Source: Burkholderiales bacterium (GTDB lineage: Bacteria > Pseudomonadota > Gammaproteobacteria > Burkholderiales > Casimicrobiaceae). From it: a DNA stretch of 64,000 nucleotides. The notes under the pieces were generated by a model. It was given only the letters and a program-made list of their open reading frames with translations, searched no databases and was not told the DNA's origin. Both the position numbers and the translations under genes were made by a program. Position 1 is the first letter of the stretch, and each line of letters begins with the position of its first letter. This document shows positions 41,127 to 50,436 of this stretch, piece by piece. The stretch spans positions 62,001 through 126,000 of the forward strand of contig JADZDD010000013.1 in assembly GCA_020851235.1 (NCBI GenBank). The letters are read 5' to 3'.

Positions 41127-41831
41127 CTACGGCGTGGACTCGCTCGCGACCTGCCGCGCGCGCCCGTGCCTCGCGGCATGGGGCGCCTCGTCCGCGCCCC
41201 TGGGCCGGCGCGGCGGCGCGGTGCGCAGGCCCGCGACGATCATCTCGACCAGCGCCGGCGCGGCGGCCGCGAGGTCGTACGCCGCCGGGTCGAGGACCCA
41301 TTCGTGCATGATGCCCACCATCGTGGCGTGCACGCCGTGCGCCGCGAGCGTGGGATCGGTGTCGGCCGGCAGCTCGCCCGCGGCCACGGCACGGCGCACC
41401 ACGTCGGCGATCTGCCCGATGCAGTGGCCGCGGTCGACCCGCCGCGTCGTGGCGAGGCCGGTGAGATCGTCGACGAGCTCGCACTTGTGGAAGACGATCT
41501 CGAAAACGCTCTGCGTTCTGGGATCGGCGGCAAGGCGGCGCAGTGCTGCGATCGACGCGCTGCGCAGCGCGGCAAGGGGGTCGGTGCCTGCCACCGCGTC
41601 GACACGGGCGAAGTCCGCTTCGAGCGGCAGGGTCGCACGCTCGAACAGGGCGCGAAACAGATCGGCCTTGTCGCGGAAATGCCAGTAGACCGCACCGCGG
41701 GTCATTCCAGCGCGCTTTGCCACGTCGGCAAGCGAGGTCCGCGTGACCCCGTGGTCGCGAAACAGGGCCTCGGCTGCATCGAGCAGCCGCTCCCGGGTGA
41801 CGAGCGAAGCTTCCTTGGTCCGGCGTGCCAT
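41127..41831 (-). CDS. TetR family regulator (AcrR/TtgR-like) of the adjacent RND pump
   Basis: MARRTKEASLVTRERLLDAAEALFRDHGVTRTSLADVAKRAGMTRGAVYWHFRDKADLFRALFERA; divergent from RND genes. Confidence 0.94.
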   Translation of the reverse strand: MARRTKEASLVTRERLLDAAEALFRDHGVTRTSLADVAKRAGMTRGAVYWHFRDKADLFRALFERATLPLEADFARVDAVAGTDPLAALRSASIAALRRLAADPRTQSVFEIVFHKCELVDDLTGLATTRRVDRGHCIGQIADVVRRAVAAGELPADTDPTLAAHGVHATMVGIMHEWVLDPAAYDLAAAAPALVEMIVAGLRTAPPRRPRGADEAPHAARHGRARQVASESTP

Positions 41832-41855
41832 CGTGACGTCCACGTTCAGCGCATG

Positions 41856-41895
41856 CGCCACTTTACAAACATTCGCGAATGTATGTAAAGTGGCG
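41856..41895. promoter_or_regulatory. AcrR-like operator palindrome
   Basis: cgccactttacaaacattcg|cgaatgtatgtaaagtggcg: 40-bp palindrome with a single mismatched pair, between divergent tetR and RND genes. Confidence 0.85.
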
Positions 41896-42055
41896 GGCTC
41901 TCGCCCACACCCATCCGTGAGCGCCCCGTCGCCGGCCGCAACCGCAGCTGCCGGCCGGCGTGCCGCACAATTCGCCGCTTTCCCGACCCCGCTTGCCGAC
42001 GACGCCCTCCGCTCGCCGCCGCGAGCCCGCAGCGTCCCTCCAGGAGCCTACTTCG

Positions 42056-43300
42056 ATGCCCGTCCGTCCTCGCGTGCCCGCGTTTCGCGCGGTTCCCGTC
42101 ATGGCTGCGAGCGTGCTTGCCGTGATCCTCGCCGCCTGCGAACAGGCGCCGCCGCCGTCGGGATTCCACGGCTTTCCACCCGCGCAGGTGACGACGCAAA
42201 AGCTCGCGCCGCAGACGCTTCCCGCGGTCTACGAGTACGTGGGACAGACCACGGGATCGAAGGAAGTCGAGGTGCGCGCGCGCGTGACCGGAATCCTCGA
42301 GAAGAAGCTCTTTCAGGAAGGGGCCGCAGTGCGCGCCGGGCAGGCGCTCTTCGTCATCGACCCGCGCCAGCTCGCGGCGCAGGTTGCGGCACTCGAAGCC
42401 GACCTCGCCCGGGCGCAGGCGCAACACGCGCAGGCCGAGCGCGAGCTCGCGCGTCTGAAGCCGCTCGCCGAGAAGCGCGCGGTCGGCCAGAAGGAGGCCG
42501 ACGACGCGCAATCGAATCTCGACCTCGCCCGGGCCGGGGTGCGCGCGGCGCAGGCCCGCCTCGACGAAGCGAAGCTCAACCTGGGCTACACCGACGTGCG
42601 CGCACCGATTGCCGGCGTCACGAGCCGCGCGCCCAAGTCGGAGGGAAGCCTCGTCACCGCCAACGACACGCTGCTCACCACGATCTCGCAGGTCGATCCG
42701 ATGTGGATCCCGTTTGCCATCGCGGAGAACGAGGAGCTCGCCCTCGCCCGCGCGGTGAAGGAGGGGCGCCTCACGATGCCCAAGAACTGGGCGTTCGACG
42801 TCGTCGTCCAGCTCTCCGACGGCTCGGTGCTCGAACGCAAGGGCCGCATCAATTTCGCCGACACCCGCGTCGATCCGACGACGGGCACGTTCGAAGTGCG
42901 CGCCGAGATCCCCAACGCCGATCACGCCTTGAAGCCCGGCCAGTTCGTGCGCGTGAAGCTCCTCGGGGCGACGCGCAACGGCGCGCTTGCCGTGCCGCAG
43001 GTCGCCGTGATGGACAGCCCGCAGGGCAAGTTCGTCTACGTCGCCGGCAAGGACAAGGACGGCAAGGACGTCGCCGAAGTGCGCGTCGTGCAGCTCGGGG
43101 ATTGGGCGGTGGCCAACGGCACGAACCTGTGGATCGTCGAGAAGGGGCTCGAGCCCGGTGACGTGGTGATCGTCGACGGCGTGTCGAAGCTGCGCCCGGG
43201 TGCACCGATCGTCCTGGGCGGCACGCCGCCGGGTGCCGGCACCGCGGCTCCGGGCGCCGCGCCGCCCGCCAAGGGCACGCCTGCCGGTCCCAAGTCCTGA
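42056..43300 (+). CDS. RND efflux periplasmic adaptor (AcrA/MexA family)
   Basis: Lipobox VILAACEQ; YEYVGQTTGSKEVEVRARVTGILEKKLFQEGAAVRAGQALFVIDPRQ. Confidence 0.96.
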   Translation: MPVRPRVPAFRAVPVMAASVLAVILAACEQAPPPSGFHGFPPAQVTTQKLAPQTLPAVYEYVGQTTGSKEVEVRARVTGILEKKLFQEGAAVRAGQALFVIDPRQLAAQVAALEADLARAQAQHAQAERELARLKPLAEKRAVGQKEADDAQSNLDLARAGVRAAQARLDEAKLNLGYTDVRAPIAGVTSRAPKSEGSLVTANDTLLTTISQVDPMWIPFAIAENEELALARAVKEGRLTMPKNWAFDVVVQLSDGSVLERKGRINFADTRVDPTTGTFEVRAEIPNADHALKPGQFVRVKLLGATRNGALAVPQVAVMDSPQGKFVYVAGKDKDGKDVAEVRVVQLGDWAVANGTNLWIVEKGLEPGDVVIVDGVSKLRPGAPIVLGGTPPGAGTAAPGAAPPAKGTPAGPKS

Positions 43301-43318
43301 CGCGCACCGGACCCGCCC

Positions 43319-46300
43319 ATGATCTCCCGCTTCTTCATCGATCGCCCGATCTTCGCCGCCGTCATCGCGATCTTCATCGTGCTGGCCGGCCTCGCCGCGA
43401 TGCGCGTGCTGCCGGTCGCGCAGTACCCCGAGATCGCTCCACCCGTCGTCACCGTGCAGGCGGTCTACCCCGGTGCGTCGGCGCAGGTCGTCGAGCAGAC
43501 CGTCGCCGCGCCGATCGAGAATGCGATCTACGGCGTCCCGGGCATGATGTACATGAGCTCGAATTCGGCGTCGAACGGCGTCGTGCAGATCCAGGTCACG
43601 TTCCAGATCGGCACCGACGTGGACATCGCCACGGTCAACGTGAACAACCGGGTGAAGCAGGTCGAGCCGCGCCTGCCCGAGGAGGTGCGCCGGCAGGGCG
43701 TGACCGTCGAGCGCGGCAGCAGCTCGTTCCTGCAGGTCGTCGCCTTCTATTCGCCAGACGGAAGCTTCGACGATCTTTTCATCAGCAACTACATCACGCT
43801 GAACGTCCTCGACGAGATCAAGCGCCTGCCCGGCACGACCAACGTGCAGATCTTCGGCGCGAAGGACTACGCGATGCGGATCTGGTTGAAGCCCGACCGG
43901 CTGGCGCAGCTCAAGATGACGCCGGGGGACGTGATCGGCGCGGTCAACGAGCAGAACGCGCAGTTCGCGGCCGGCAAGATCGGGCAGGCGCCGAGCGGCA
44001 AGAACCAGGACCTGGTCTTCACGGTCACCACCCGCGGGCGCATGTCCGACCCGAAGGAGTTCGAACGGATCATCGTGCGCGCCAATCCCGACGGGTCGAC
44101 CGTGCGTCTGGCCGACGTCGCGCGCGTGGAACTGGGGTCGCGCGACTACGAATTCAACGGGCGCTACAACGGCAAGCCCGCCACGCTCATCGGCATCTTC
44201 CTCGCACCGGGCGCGAACGCGCTCGAAGTCGCGCAGTCGTCGCGCGCCGAGCTCGCGCGACTCGCTGAGCGCTTTCCGCCGGGGCTCACCTACACGGTCG
44301 CCTTCGATACGACACGCTTCGTCGAGGTGTCGATCCGCGAGGTGGTGAAGACGCTGGGCGAGGCGATGCTGCTCGTCTTCCTCGTCGTCTACCTCTTCCT
44401 GCAGAGCTGGCGCGCGGCGATCATCCCCTTCGCCGCCGTGCCGGTGGCGCTCATCGGCACCTTTGCCGGGATCCTCGCGCTCGGCTACTCGATCAACACG
44501 CTCACGCTCTTCGCGATGGTGCTGTCGATCGGCATCGTCGTCGACGATGCGATCGTCGTGCTGGAGAACGTCGAGCGCATCATGCGCGAGGAGCATCTTG
44601 CCCCGCGCGACGCCGCCATCAAGGCGATGAAGGAGGTCACCGGCCCGATCATCGCGATCGTGCTCACCCTCGTCGCGGTCTTCGTGCCGATCGCCTTCCT
44701 GGGCGGGCTCACGGGCGAGCTCTACCGGCAGTTCGCGGTCACGATCGCGATGTCGGTGGTGATCTCCGGCCTCGTGGCGTTGACGCTCTCGCCGGCGCTT
44801 TGCGCGCTGATCCTCAAGCCGCACGTCGAGCCGCGCGGCTTCTTCCGCTGGTTCAATGCGCGCTTCGACTCGATTCGCGATCGCTACACGCACGGCGTCG
44901 TTTTCCTGATCCGCCACGGCATCCTCGCGCTCACGCTCTTCGTGCTCATGGTGGCGGCGGCGGTGTTCATGTGGCGGGTGACGCCGGGAAGCCTCGTCCC
45001 GGACGAGGACCAGGGGTTCTTCATCTCGGCGGTGATCCTGCCCGACGGCGCGACGCTCGAGCGCACGCAGAAGGTCGTCGACGAGGTCGAGGCGGCGATC
45101 CGCAGCAATCCGGCCAACCGCTACGTCGTGAGCTTCACCGGCTTCGACTTCATCGGCGGCGGCTTCCGCAACAATGCGGCGACGCTGTTCGTCTCGCAGG
45201 TCCCGTGGGACGAGCGCACGGTCACGGTCCAGCAGCTCGTCGGCGAGCTCTTCGCCAAGACCGCGCACATCAAGGAAGCGCTGGTGCTGGCGTTCAATCC
45301 GCCGCCCATCTTCGGCCTGGGCACGACGGGGGGCTACGAGCTCTACATCCAGAACCGCGGCGACGGCGGATCGGCGAAGCTCGACGAGGTCAAGAATGCG
45401 TTCCTCGCCCGCGCCAACGCCGACCCGCAACTCGGTGGTGCGCAGACGCTGTGGCACGCCGCGGTGCCGCAACTTTTCGTCGACGTCGATCGCGAGAAGG
45501 CGAAGAAGCTCGGCGTGCCGATCAACGACATCTTCAACACGCTGTCGGCGACGATGGGCACGTACTACGTCAACGACTTCAACAAGTACGGGCGCACCTG
45601 GCAGGTGCTGATGTCGTCCGAGCCGCAGTTTCGCAAGAGGCCCGACGACATCACCGGCGTGTACGTGCGCAGCGCGAGCGGCGAGATGATCCCGCTGTCG
45701 TCGCTCGTGCGGGTCAAGTACGCCTCGGGGCCCGACTCGCTCGACCGCTTCAACAACCTGCCCGCGGTGAAGATCATCGGCCAGGCCGCGCCCGGCTTCA
45801 GCTCCGGGCAGGCGATCGCGCGCGTCGAAGAGATCGCCAGGGAGGTGCTGCCGCCCGACTTCAGCTTCGACTGGGGCGGCGCGTCGTACCAGGAGAAGCA
45901 GTCGGGCGGCGCGTCGACCTTCGCGCTCGGGCTGGCGGTCATCATGGTCTTCCTGATCCTCGCCGCGCAGTACGAGCGCTGGTCGCTGCCGCTCGCGGTG
46001 CTGCTGGCGCTGCCCTTCGGCACGTTCGGTGCGCTCGTCGCGGTGTGGGCGCGGCATCTGACGAGCGACGTGTACTTCCAGATCGGCCTCGTCACGCTCC
46101 TGGGTCTCGCCGCCAAGAACGCGATCCTCATCGTCGAGTTCGCTCTCTACAAGCACGAGGAGGGGCTGTCGGCCTCGGCCTCCGCCGTCGAGGGAGCACG
46201 CCTGCGCTTCCGCCCGATCCTCATGACCTCGCTCGCCTTCATCTTCGGCGTGCTGCCGCTCGCGCTGTCGACCGGTGCCGGCGCCGGCGCCCGGCATTCG

Positions 46301-46513
46301 GTCGGCACCGGCGTCACCGGCGGCATGTTCGCCGCGACGTTCCTCGCGATCTTCTTCGTGCCGATATTCTTCAAGGTGATCTTCGATCGCCGCATCGCCG
46401 AGAAGCGCACGAGCGGGGAGATCTTCGACGAGGTGGCGCACGCGCGGTCGATCGCGCACCGCGCGACGCCGGCGACGCCGGGCCATCCACCCCGCACGGT
46501 TGCCGGAGCATGA
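43319..46513 (+). CDS. RND efflux permease (AcrB/MexB, HAE1 family)
   Basis: 1064 aa; MISRFFIDRPIFAAVIAIFIVLAGLAAMRVLPVAQYPEIAPPVVTVQAVYPGASAQVVEQTVAAPIE; GIVVDDAIVVLENVERIM. Confidence 0.97.
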   Translation: MISRFFIDRPIFAAVIAIFIVLAGLAAMRVLPVAQYPEIAPPVVTVQAVYPGASAQVVEQTVAAPIENAIYGVPGMMYMSSNSASNGVVQIQVTFQIGTDVDIATVNVNNRVKQVEPRLPEEVRRQGVTVERGSSSFLQVVAFYSPDGSFDDLFISNYITLNVLDEIKRLPGTTNVQIFGAKDYAMRIWLKPDRLAQLKMTPGDVIGAVNEQNAQFAAGKIGQAPSGKNQDLVFTVTTRGRMSDPKEFERIIVRANPDGSTVRLADVARVELGSRDYEFNGRYNGKPATLIGIFLAPGANALEVAQSSRAELARLAERFPPGLTYTVAFDTTRFVEVSIREVVKTLGEAMLLVFLVVYLFLQSWRAAIIPFAAVPVALIGTFAGILALGYSINTLTLFAMVLSIGIVVDDAIVVLENVERIMREEHLAPRDAAIKAMKEVTGPIIAIVLTLVAVFVPIAFLGGLTGELYRQFAVTIAMSVVISGLVALTLSPALCALILKPHVEPRGFFRWFNARFDSIRDRYTHGVVFLIRHGILALTLFVLMVAAAVFMWRVTPGSLVPDEDQGFFISAVILPDGATLERTQKVVDEVEAAIRSNPANRYVVSFTGFDFIGGGFRNNAATLFVSQVPWDERTVTVQQLVGELFAKTAHIKEALVLAFNPPPIFGLGTTGGYELYIQNRGDGGSAKLDEVKNAFLARANADPQLGGAQTLWHAAVPQLFVDVDREKAKKLGVPINDIFNTLSATMGTYYVNDFNKYGRTWQVLMSSEPQFRKRPDDITGVYVRSASGEMIPLSSLVRVKYASGPDSLDRFNNLPAVKIIGQAAPGFSSGQAIARVEEIAREVLPPDFSFDWGGASYQEKQSGGASTFALGLAVIMVFLILAAQYERWSLPLAVLLALPFGTFGALVAVWARHLTSDVYFQIGLVTLLGLAAKNAILIVEFALYKHEEGLSASASAVEGARLRFRPILMTSLAFIFGVLPLALSTGAGAGARHSVGTGVTGGMFAATFLAIFFVPIFFKVIFDRRIAEKRTSGEIFDEVAHARSIAHRATPATPGHPPRTVAGA

Positions 46514-47931
46514 TCATGCAGCGAATCGTCCTCTTGCTCGCGACGGCGGGCGTCGTCGCCGGCTGCGCCGTGACGCAGCCCGCGCCACCCAAGTACGACC
46601 TGCCCCCGACCGCGGCGACCGCCGCGCAGAGCGAGCTCCTCGAGCACTGGTGGACCGCCTTCGACGACCCGGTGCTCACCCGCCTCGTCGAGGAAGCGCT
46701 CGCGCACAACTGGGACGTGAGGACGGCGCTCGCGCGCATCGACGCCGCGCGTTCGCAGGTGCTGCTCGCGCAGGCGAACCTCGTTCCCAGCGTCGACCTT
46801 GGCGTCGGCGCCACGCGCAGCCGCAGCTCGGCGGAGACGATCCCCAAGTTGCCCGACGGCACGCAGCTCGCGTCGAATCGCTACACGGTGCAGCTGCAGG
46901 CCGCGTACGAGCTCGACCTGTGGGGCAAGTACCGGGCAGGGCTTCTTGCCTCGGACAACGAGCTCGCGGCATCGCAGTACTACGTGCAAACGGTGCGCAT
47001 CGGCATCGCCGCCGACACCGCGAGCGCGTACTTCCGTCTGCGCGCCGCCGATGCCGAACTCGCGGTCCTGCGCGACACGCTCAGGCTGCGCACCGAGACC
47101 GTGCAACTGCAGCGCGACCGCTTCGAAGGCGGGCTCATCGGCGAATACGATCTGCGCAGCGCCGAGGCGGAACGCTCCGCCGTGGTCGCCGACGTCGCCC
47201 GCACCGAAAGCGCGGTGGGCGAGCTCGAGAGCGCGATCGCCACGCTGGCCGGCCGCAGCCCGCGGGCCGTGTTCCAGCCGGAAGTCGCGCGTGGCGCCTC
47301 GATCGAGGCGGTGACCGAAGTCCCCGAACTGCCGCCCGGACTGCCGTCGGGGCTGCTCGAACGGCGACCCGACATCCGCCGCGCGGAAGCGCTCCTCGCC
47401 GCCTCGGACCTGCGCATCCAGGCCGCGCGCGCCGAGTACTTCCCCGCGATCTCGCTCACCGGGGCGTACGGCGTGCAATCGGCGGCGATGTCGAGCCTCT
47501 TCACGGGGCCCGCGGCGATCTGGACCCTGGGCGCCGCGCTGCTGCAACCCGTCCTGGGCTTGAAGGCGATCGAATCGCAGGTCGAGCTCGCCAAGGCGCG
47601 GCGCGAGGAGGTGACGGCGCAGTACGCGCAAACGATCCAGGTCGCCTTTCGCGACGTGCACGACGCGCTCCTCGCGCATCGGGCGGCGCGCGACGTGCTG
47701 GCCGCCGAGACCGATCGGCGCAACCAGATCGCGAAGGCCTACGACGTCGCTCTCCTGCGCTACGACGCCGGCCGCACGTCGTTCCTCGAGGTCATCGACG
47801 CGCAGCGCACGCTGCTCGTCGCCGAGACGCTGCGCATCGACGCGGCGCGCGACGCGAAGCTCGCGATCGTGGCGTTCGCGCGCGCGCTGGGCGGCGGCTG
47901 GAAGCCCGAGTCGTACCTCGCGACGCGCTAG
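46510..47931 (+). CDS. RND outer-membrane efflux lipoprotein (OprM/NodT family)
   Basis: Lipobox AGVVAGCAV; LLEHWWTAFDDPVLTRLVEEALAHNWDVRTALARIDAARSQVLLAQANLVPSVDLG; ATGA overlap with permease. Confidence 0.95.
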   Translation: MIMQRIVLLLATAGVVAGCAVTQPAPPKYDLPPTAATAAQSELLEHWWTAFDDPVLTRLVEEALAHNWDVRTALARIDAARSQVLLAQANLVPSVDLGVGATRSRSSAETIPKLPDGTQLASNRYTVQLQAAYELDLWGKYRAGLLASDNELAASQYYVQTVRIGIAADTASAYFRLRAADAELAVLRDTLRLRTETVQLQRDRFEGGLIGEYDLRSAEAERSAVVADVARTESAVGELESAIATLAGRSPRAVFQPEVARGASIEAVTEVPELPPGLPSGLLERRPDIRRAEALLAASDLRIQAARAEYFPAISLTGAYGVQSAAMSSLFTGPAAIWTLGAALLQPVLGLKAIESQVELAKARREEVTAQYAQTIQVAFRDVHDALLAHRAARDVLAAETDRRNQIAKAYDVALLRYDAGRTSFLEVIDAQRTLLVAETLRIDAARDAKLAIVAFARALGGGWKPESYLATR

Positions 47932-48002
47932 GACGCCGGGCGCGACGCCGGTGCCCGCCGCCGTGTCGCCCGCCAGGCGCGAACGACGCGCGCGGTGGAG
48001 GT

Positions 48003-48821
48003 ATGCGAAGATTGCGCTTCATGGCAAAGCGTTTCTCGCACCGCGCCGCGTGGCTCATCGTCATGACGTGCGCGATCCTCGCGGCCCCGGCGCTCGCCGC
48101 CGCGCAACCCATCGTCGTGCAGGGCCTCGAGTGCCACGCCGACGACGGTGCCTGGCGCATCGACGCGTCGAGCGTCGCCGCGCACTACGCGGCCACCGCG
48201 CCGCGCAAGCGTGACGTGGTCTTTCGCGGCAGCCTGCAAACGCTCCCCGGCCAGCCCGCCACCGTCGTGTGGCGCGGCGACACCACGCACCTGCCGCGCG
48301 AGACCGCGGTGCTCGCGGCACGCGAGGAGGCGTGCCGTCTCGCGCTGCCCGGCCTGCCCGCGGGGACGCATCAGGCGTTGCTGTCGATTCGCCCCGGCGA
48401 GGCCGCCACCGGCTGCTGCGTGGTGCACGCGGGCTTCGACGCCCACGCGGCACCCGTGGCCGATCTCGCCGCGAAACCCGCGACCGACTGGGCGCATGCG
48501 CTGCTCGCGCTCCTGCCGGCTCTCAACGCCTGCGTCGGTCGCGATCGCGAGCGCTTCAGGGCCGTGACGTCGGCGCGCGCGGAAGGGACCACGGTGCGCG
48601 TCCGGTTGCGCACCGGCGACGGCAAGGCGATCGACTGCACCGTCGACGCCTCCGGACGCGGCACGCCGAAATTCGCTGCCGGCGACAACGCTGGCGCGTC
48701 GGGCGGGCCGTGGTGGTACCCGGCACGCGAGCCAGCGCCGATCGTCGCCTGCGGCCGGCTCGAGCGCGTGCAAAACGCGCGGGGTGCGCTCGTCGGCTAT
48801 CTCCAGTACGAGCCATGCTGA
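48003..48821 (+). CDS. Secreted hypothetical protein
   Basis: Signal peptide-like AAWLIVMTCAILAAPALAAAQP; six or more cysteines; stop overlaps the next start. Start could be 48021. Confidence 0.6.
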   Translation: MRRLRFMAKRFSHRAAWLIVMTCAILAAPALAAAQPIVVQGLECHADDGAWRIDASSVAAHYAATAPRKRDVVFRGSLQTLPGQPATVVWRGDTTHLPRETAVLAAREEACRLALPGLPAGTHQALLSIRPGEAATGCCVVHAGFDAHAAPVADLAAKPATDWAHALLALLPALNACVGRDRERFRAVTSARAEGTTVRVRLRTGDGKAIDCTVDASGRGTPKFAAGDNAGASGGPWWYPAREPAPIVACGRLERVQNARGALVGYLQYEPC

Positions 48822-49504
48822 CCTTGCCCCGCGCCGTGGTCGTCGGACTCGCCCTTGCCAGCGTTGCCCCGACGCAGGCGCAGGTCGCTCCCAGCCCGAG
48901 CGAGATCGCGGCGTATCGCGGGCTCCTCGCCGCGGCGGCAAGCGGCGACCTCGCCACGCTTCGCATGCTGACCGCGCAAGGCAGCAAGGTCGACGTGCGC
49001 GACGCGCGCGGGCGCACGCCACTCATCGTCGCCGCCTTTACCCGCCAGCACGATGCCATGCGCACGCTGGCGGCGGCCGGCGCCGATCCGAATGCGCTCG
49101 ACGACGATCGCTACGACATGGTGACCATCGCCGCCGTCGCCGACGACGTGGCGACGCTCACGCTCGCGCTCGACCTCGGCAACAAGGCGACCAACGTCAC
49201 GAGCCGCTACGACGGCACCGCGCTCATCGCCGCGGCACACCTGGGCCACGCCGGCGTGGTGCGCAAGCTCATCACCGCGGGAGCGCCGGTCGACCACGTC
49301 AACAACCTGGGCTGGACCGCGGTGATCGAGTCGATCGTCCTGGGTGACGGTGGTCCGCGCCACATCGCGACACTCGCCGCGCTCATCGAAGGCGGCGCCA
49401 ACGTGAACATCGCCGACCGCACCGGCGCGACTCCGCTCGCTCTCGCGCAGGCCAAGGGCTACGGCGAGATGGCGCACATGATCGCCGCCGCCGGTGGCCG
49501 CTGA
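48815..49504 (+). CDS. Secreted ankyrin-repeat protein
   Basis: Signal peptide; repeats ..DARGRTPLIVAAFTRQHDAMRTLAAAGADPNALDDD.. / ..NNLGWTAVIESIVLG.. / ..DRTGATPLALAQAKGYGEMAHMIAAAG. Confidence 0.9.
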   Translation: MLTLPRAVVVGLALASVAPTQAQVAPSPSEIAAYRGLLAAAASGDLATLRMLTAQGSKVDVRDARGRTPLIVAAFTRQHDAMRTLAAAGADPNALDDDRYDMVTIAAVADDVATLTLALDLGNKATNVTSRYDGTALIAAAHLGHAGVVRKLITAGAPVDHVNNLGWTAVIESIVLGDGGPRHIATLAALIEGGANVNIADRTGATPLALAQAKGYGEMAHMIAAAGGR

Positions 49505-49663
49505 CGCCTGCCACCTCCGGAAGTCACGATGAACGCTGCCGCCCTCTGCCCTGCCGCCGATCGCATGGCGTCGCCGCGGCGCGGCTTCGGCCTGCGCCCA
49601 ACGCAAGTCGTGGAAGGCGGCGCTCGCTCGTCGCGCCACCGCGGCGCGGCGCGCGCGCTCGCG

Positions 49664-50410
49664 ATGCGGTTGCGCCTTCTCGTCGGCACGCTCGCGCTCG
49701 CGCTGCCGCTCGCTGCGAGCGCCCAAGGCGCATTCACCACGCAGGCCGTCAACATGCGCGCCGGGCCGGACCGCTCGTTTCCGCTCGTGGCGTGGATCCC
49801 TGCCGGCGTGCCGGTGCGCGTCTTCGGGTGCCTCGACGGCTGGCGCTGGTGCGACACCGCGTGGGGGCCGCACCGCGGCTGGGTCTGGTCGCGGAACCTC
49901 GCGATGACCTTCCAGAACCAGCCGTGGCCGATCTTCTACGGCGGGCCGCGGCTCGGGATCCCGCTCGTCAGCTTCTCGATCGTCTCGTACTGGGATTCGT
50001 TCTATCGCAACCAGCCGTGGTGGCATCAGCGCAGCGATTGGTTCCACCGGCCCCCGCCGCCCCCGCCGCCGGCATGGCGCCCGCCGCCGCCCGGTTGGCG
50101 GCCCCCGCCCCCTGCCGTGCGACCGCCGCCCCCACCCACCGTACGGCCGCCGCCGAGCGTGCGCCCGCCACCCCGGCCGATGCCGCCACCGCCGCCGGTG
50201 TCCCCCGGTCCGGGTCCGCGTCCCCCTGTCGCCCCGCCCGATGCACGACCACCACGACCGCCCGGGCCGCCTTCGGTCGTACCCGGACCCGGCCCGCGAC
50301 CGCCGGTCGCACCGCCGACGCAACGCCCGCCGGCGCCACCTGCGGCGACTCCAGGGCCCGGCCCGCGGCCACCCGCGACCTCACCCGACGGGCGTCCGCC
50401 GCGCTCGTAG
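49664..50410 (+). CDS. Secreted bacterial-SH3-domain protein with long proline-rich tail
   Basis: AQGAFTTQAVNMRAGPDRSFPLVAWIPAGVPVRVFGCLDGWRWCDTAWGPHRGWVWSRNL, then Pro-rich tail. Confidence 0.85.
   Translation: MRLRLLVGTLALALPLAASAQGAFTTQAVNMRAGPDRSFPLVAWIPAGVPVRVFGCLDGWRWCDTAWGPHRGWVWSRNLAMTFQNQPWPIFYGGPRLGIPLVSFSIVSYWDSFYRNQPWWHQRSDWFHRPPPPPPPAWRPPPPGWRPPPPAVRPPPPPTVRPPPSVRPPPRPMPPPPPVSPGPGPRPPVAPPDARPPRPPGPPSVVPGPGPRPPVAPPTQRPPAPPAATPGPGPRPPATSPDGRPPRS
50198..50400 (+). repeat. Three coding repeats of P-G-P-G-P-R-P-P-(V/A) units
   Basis: SPGPGPRPPVAPPDARPP / VPGPGPRPPVAPPTQRPP / TPGPGPRPPATSPDGRPP. Confidence 0.8.
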
Positions 50411-50436
50411 CGACGACGGGGTGTTGCCGGCGGAGC

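Noticed and set aside
41846-46486. 1546-aa minus-strand ORF opposite the RND adaptor/permease genes
   Set aside because: Shadow ORF with low-complexity H/D/R/E composition; sense strand encodes unmistakable AcrA/AcrB proteins.
44800-46500. 5' part of the 1043-aa + ORF (44800..47931) in another frame of the RND permease
   Set aside because: Only the region from 46510 onward is a real gene (OprM-like); the upstream part overlaps the permease out of frame.
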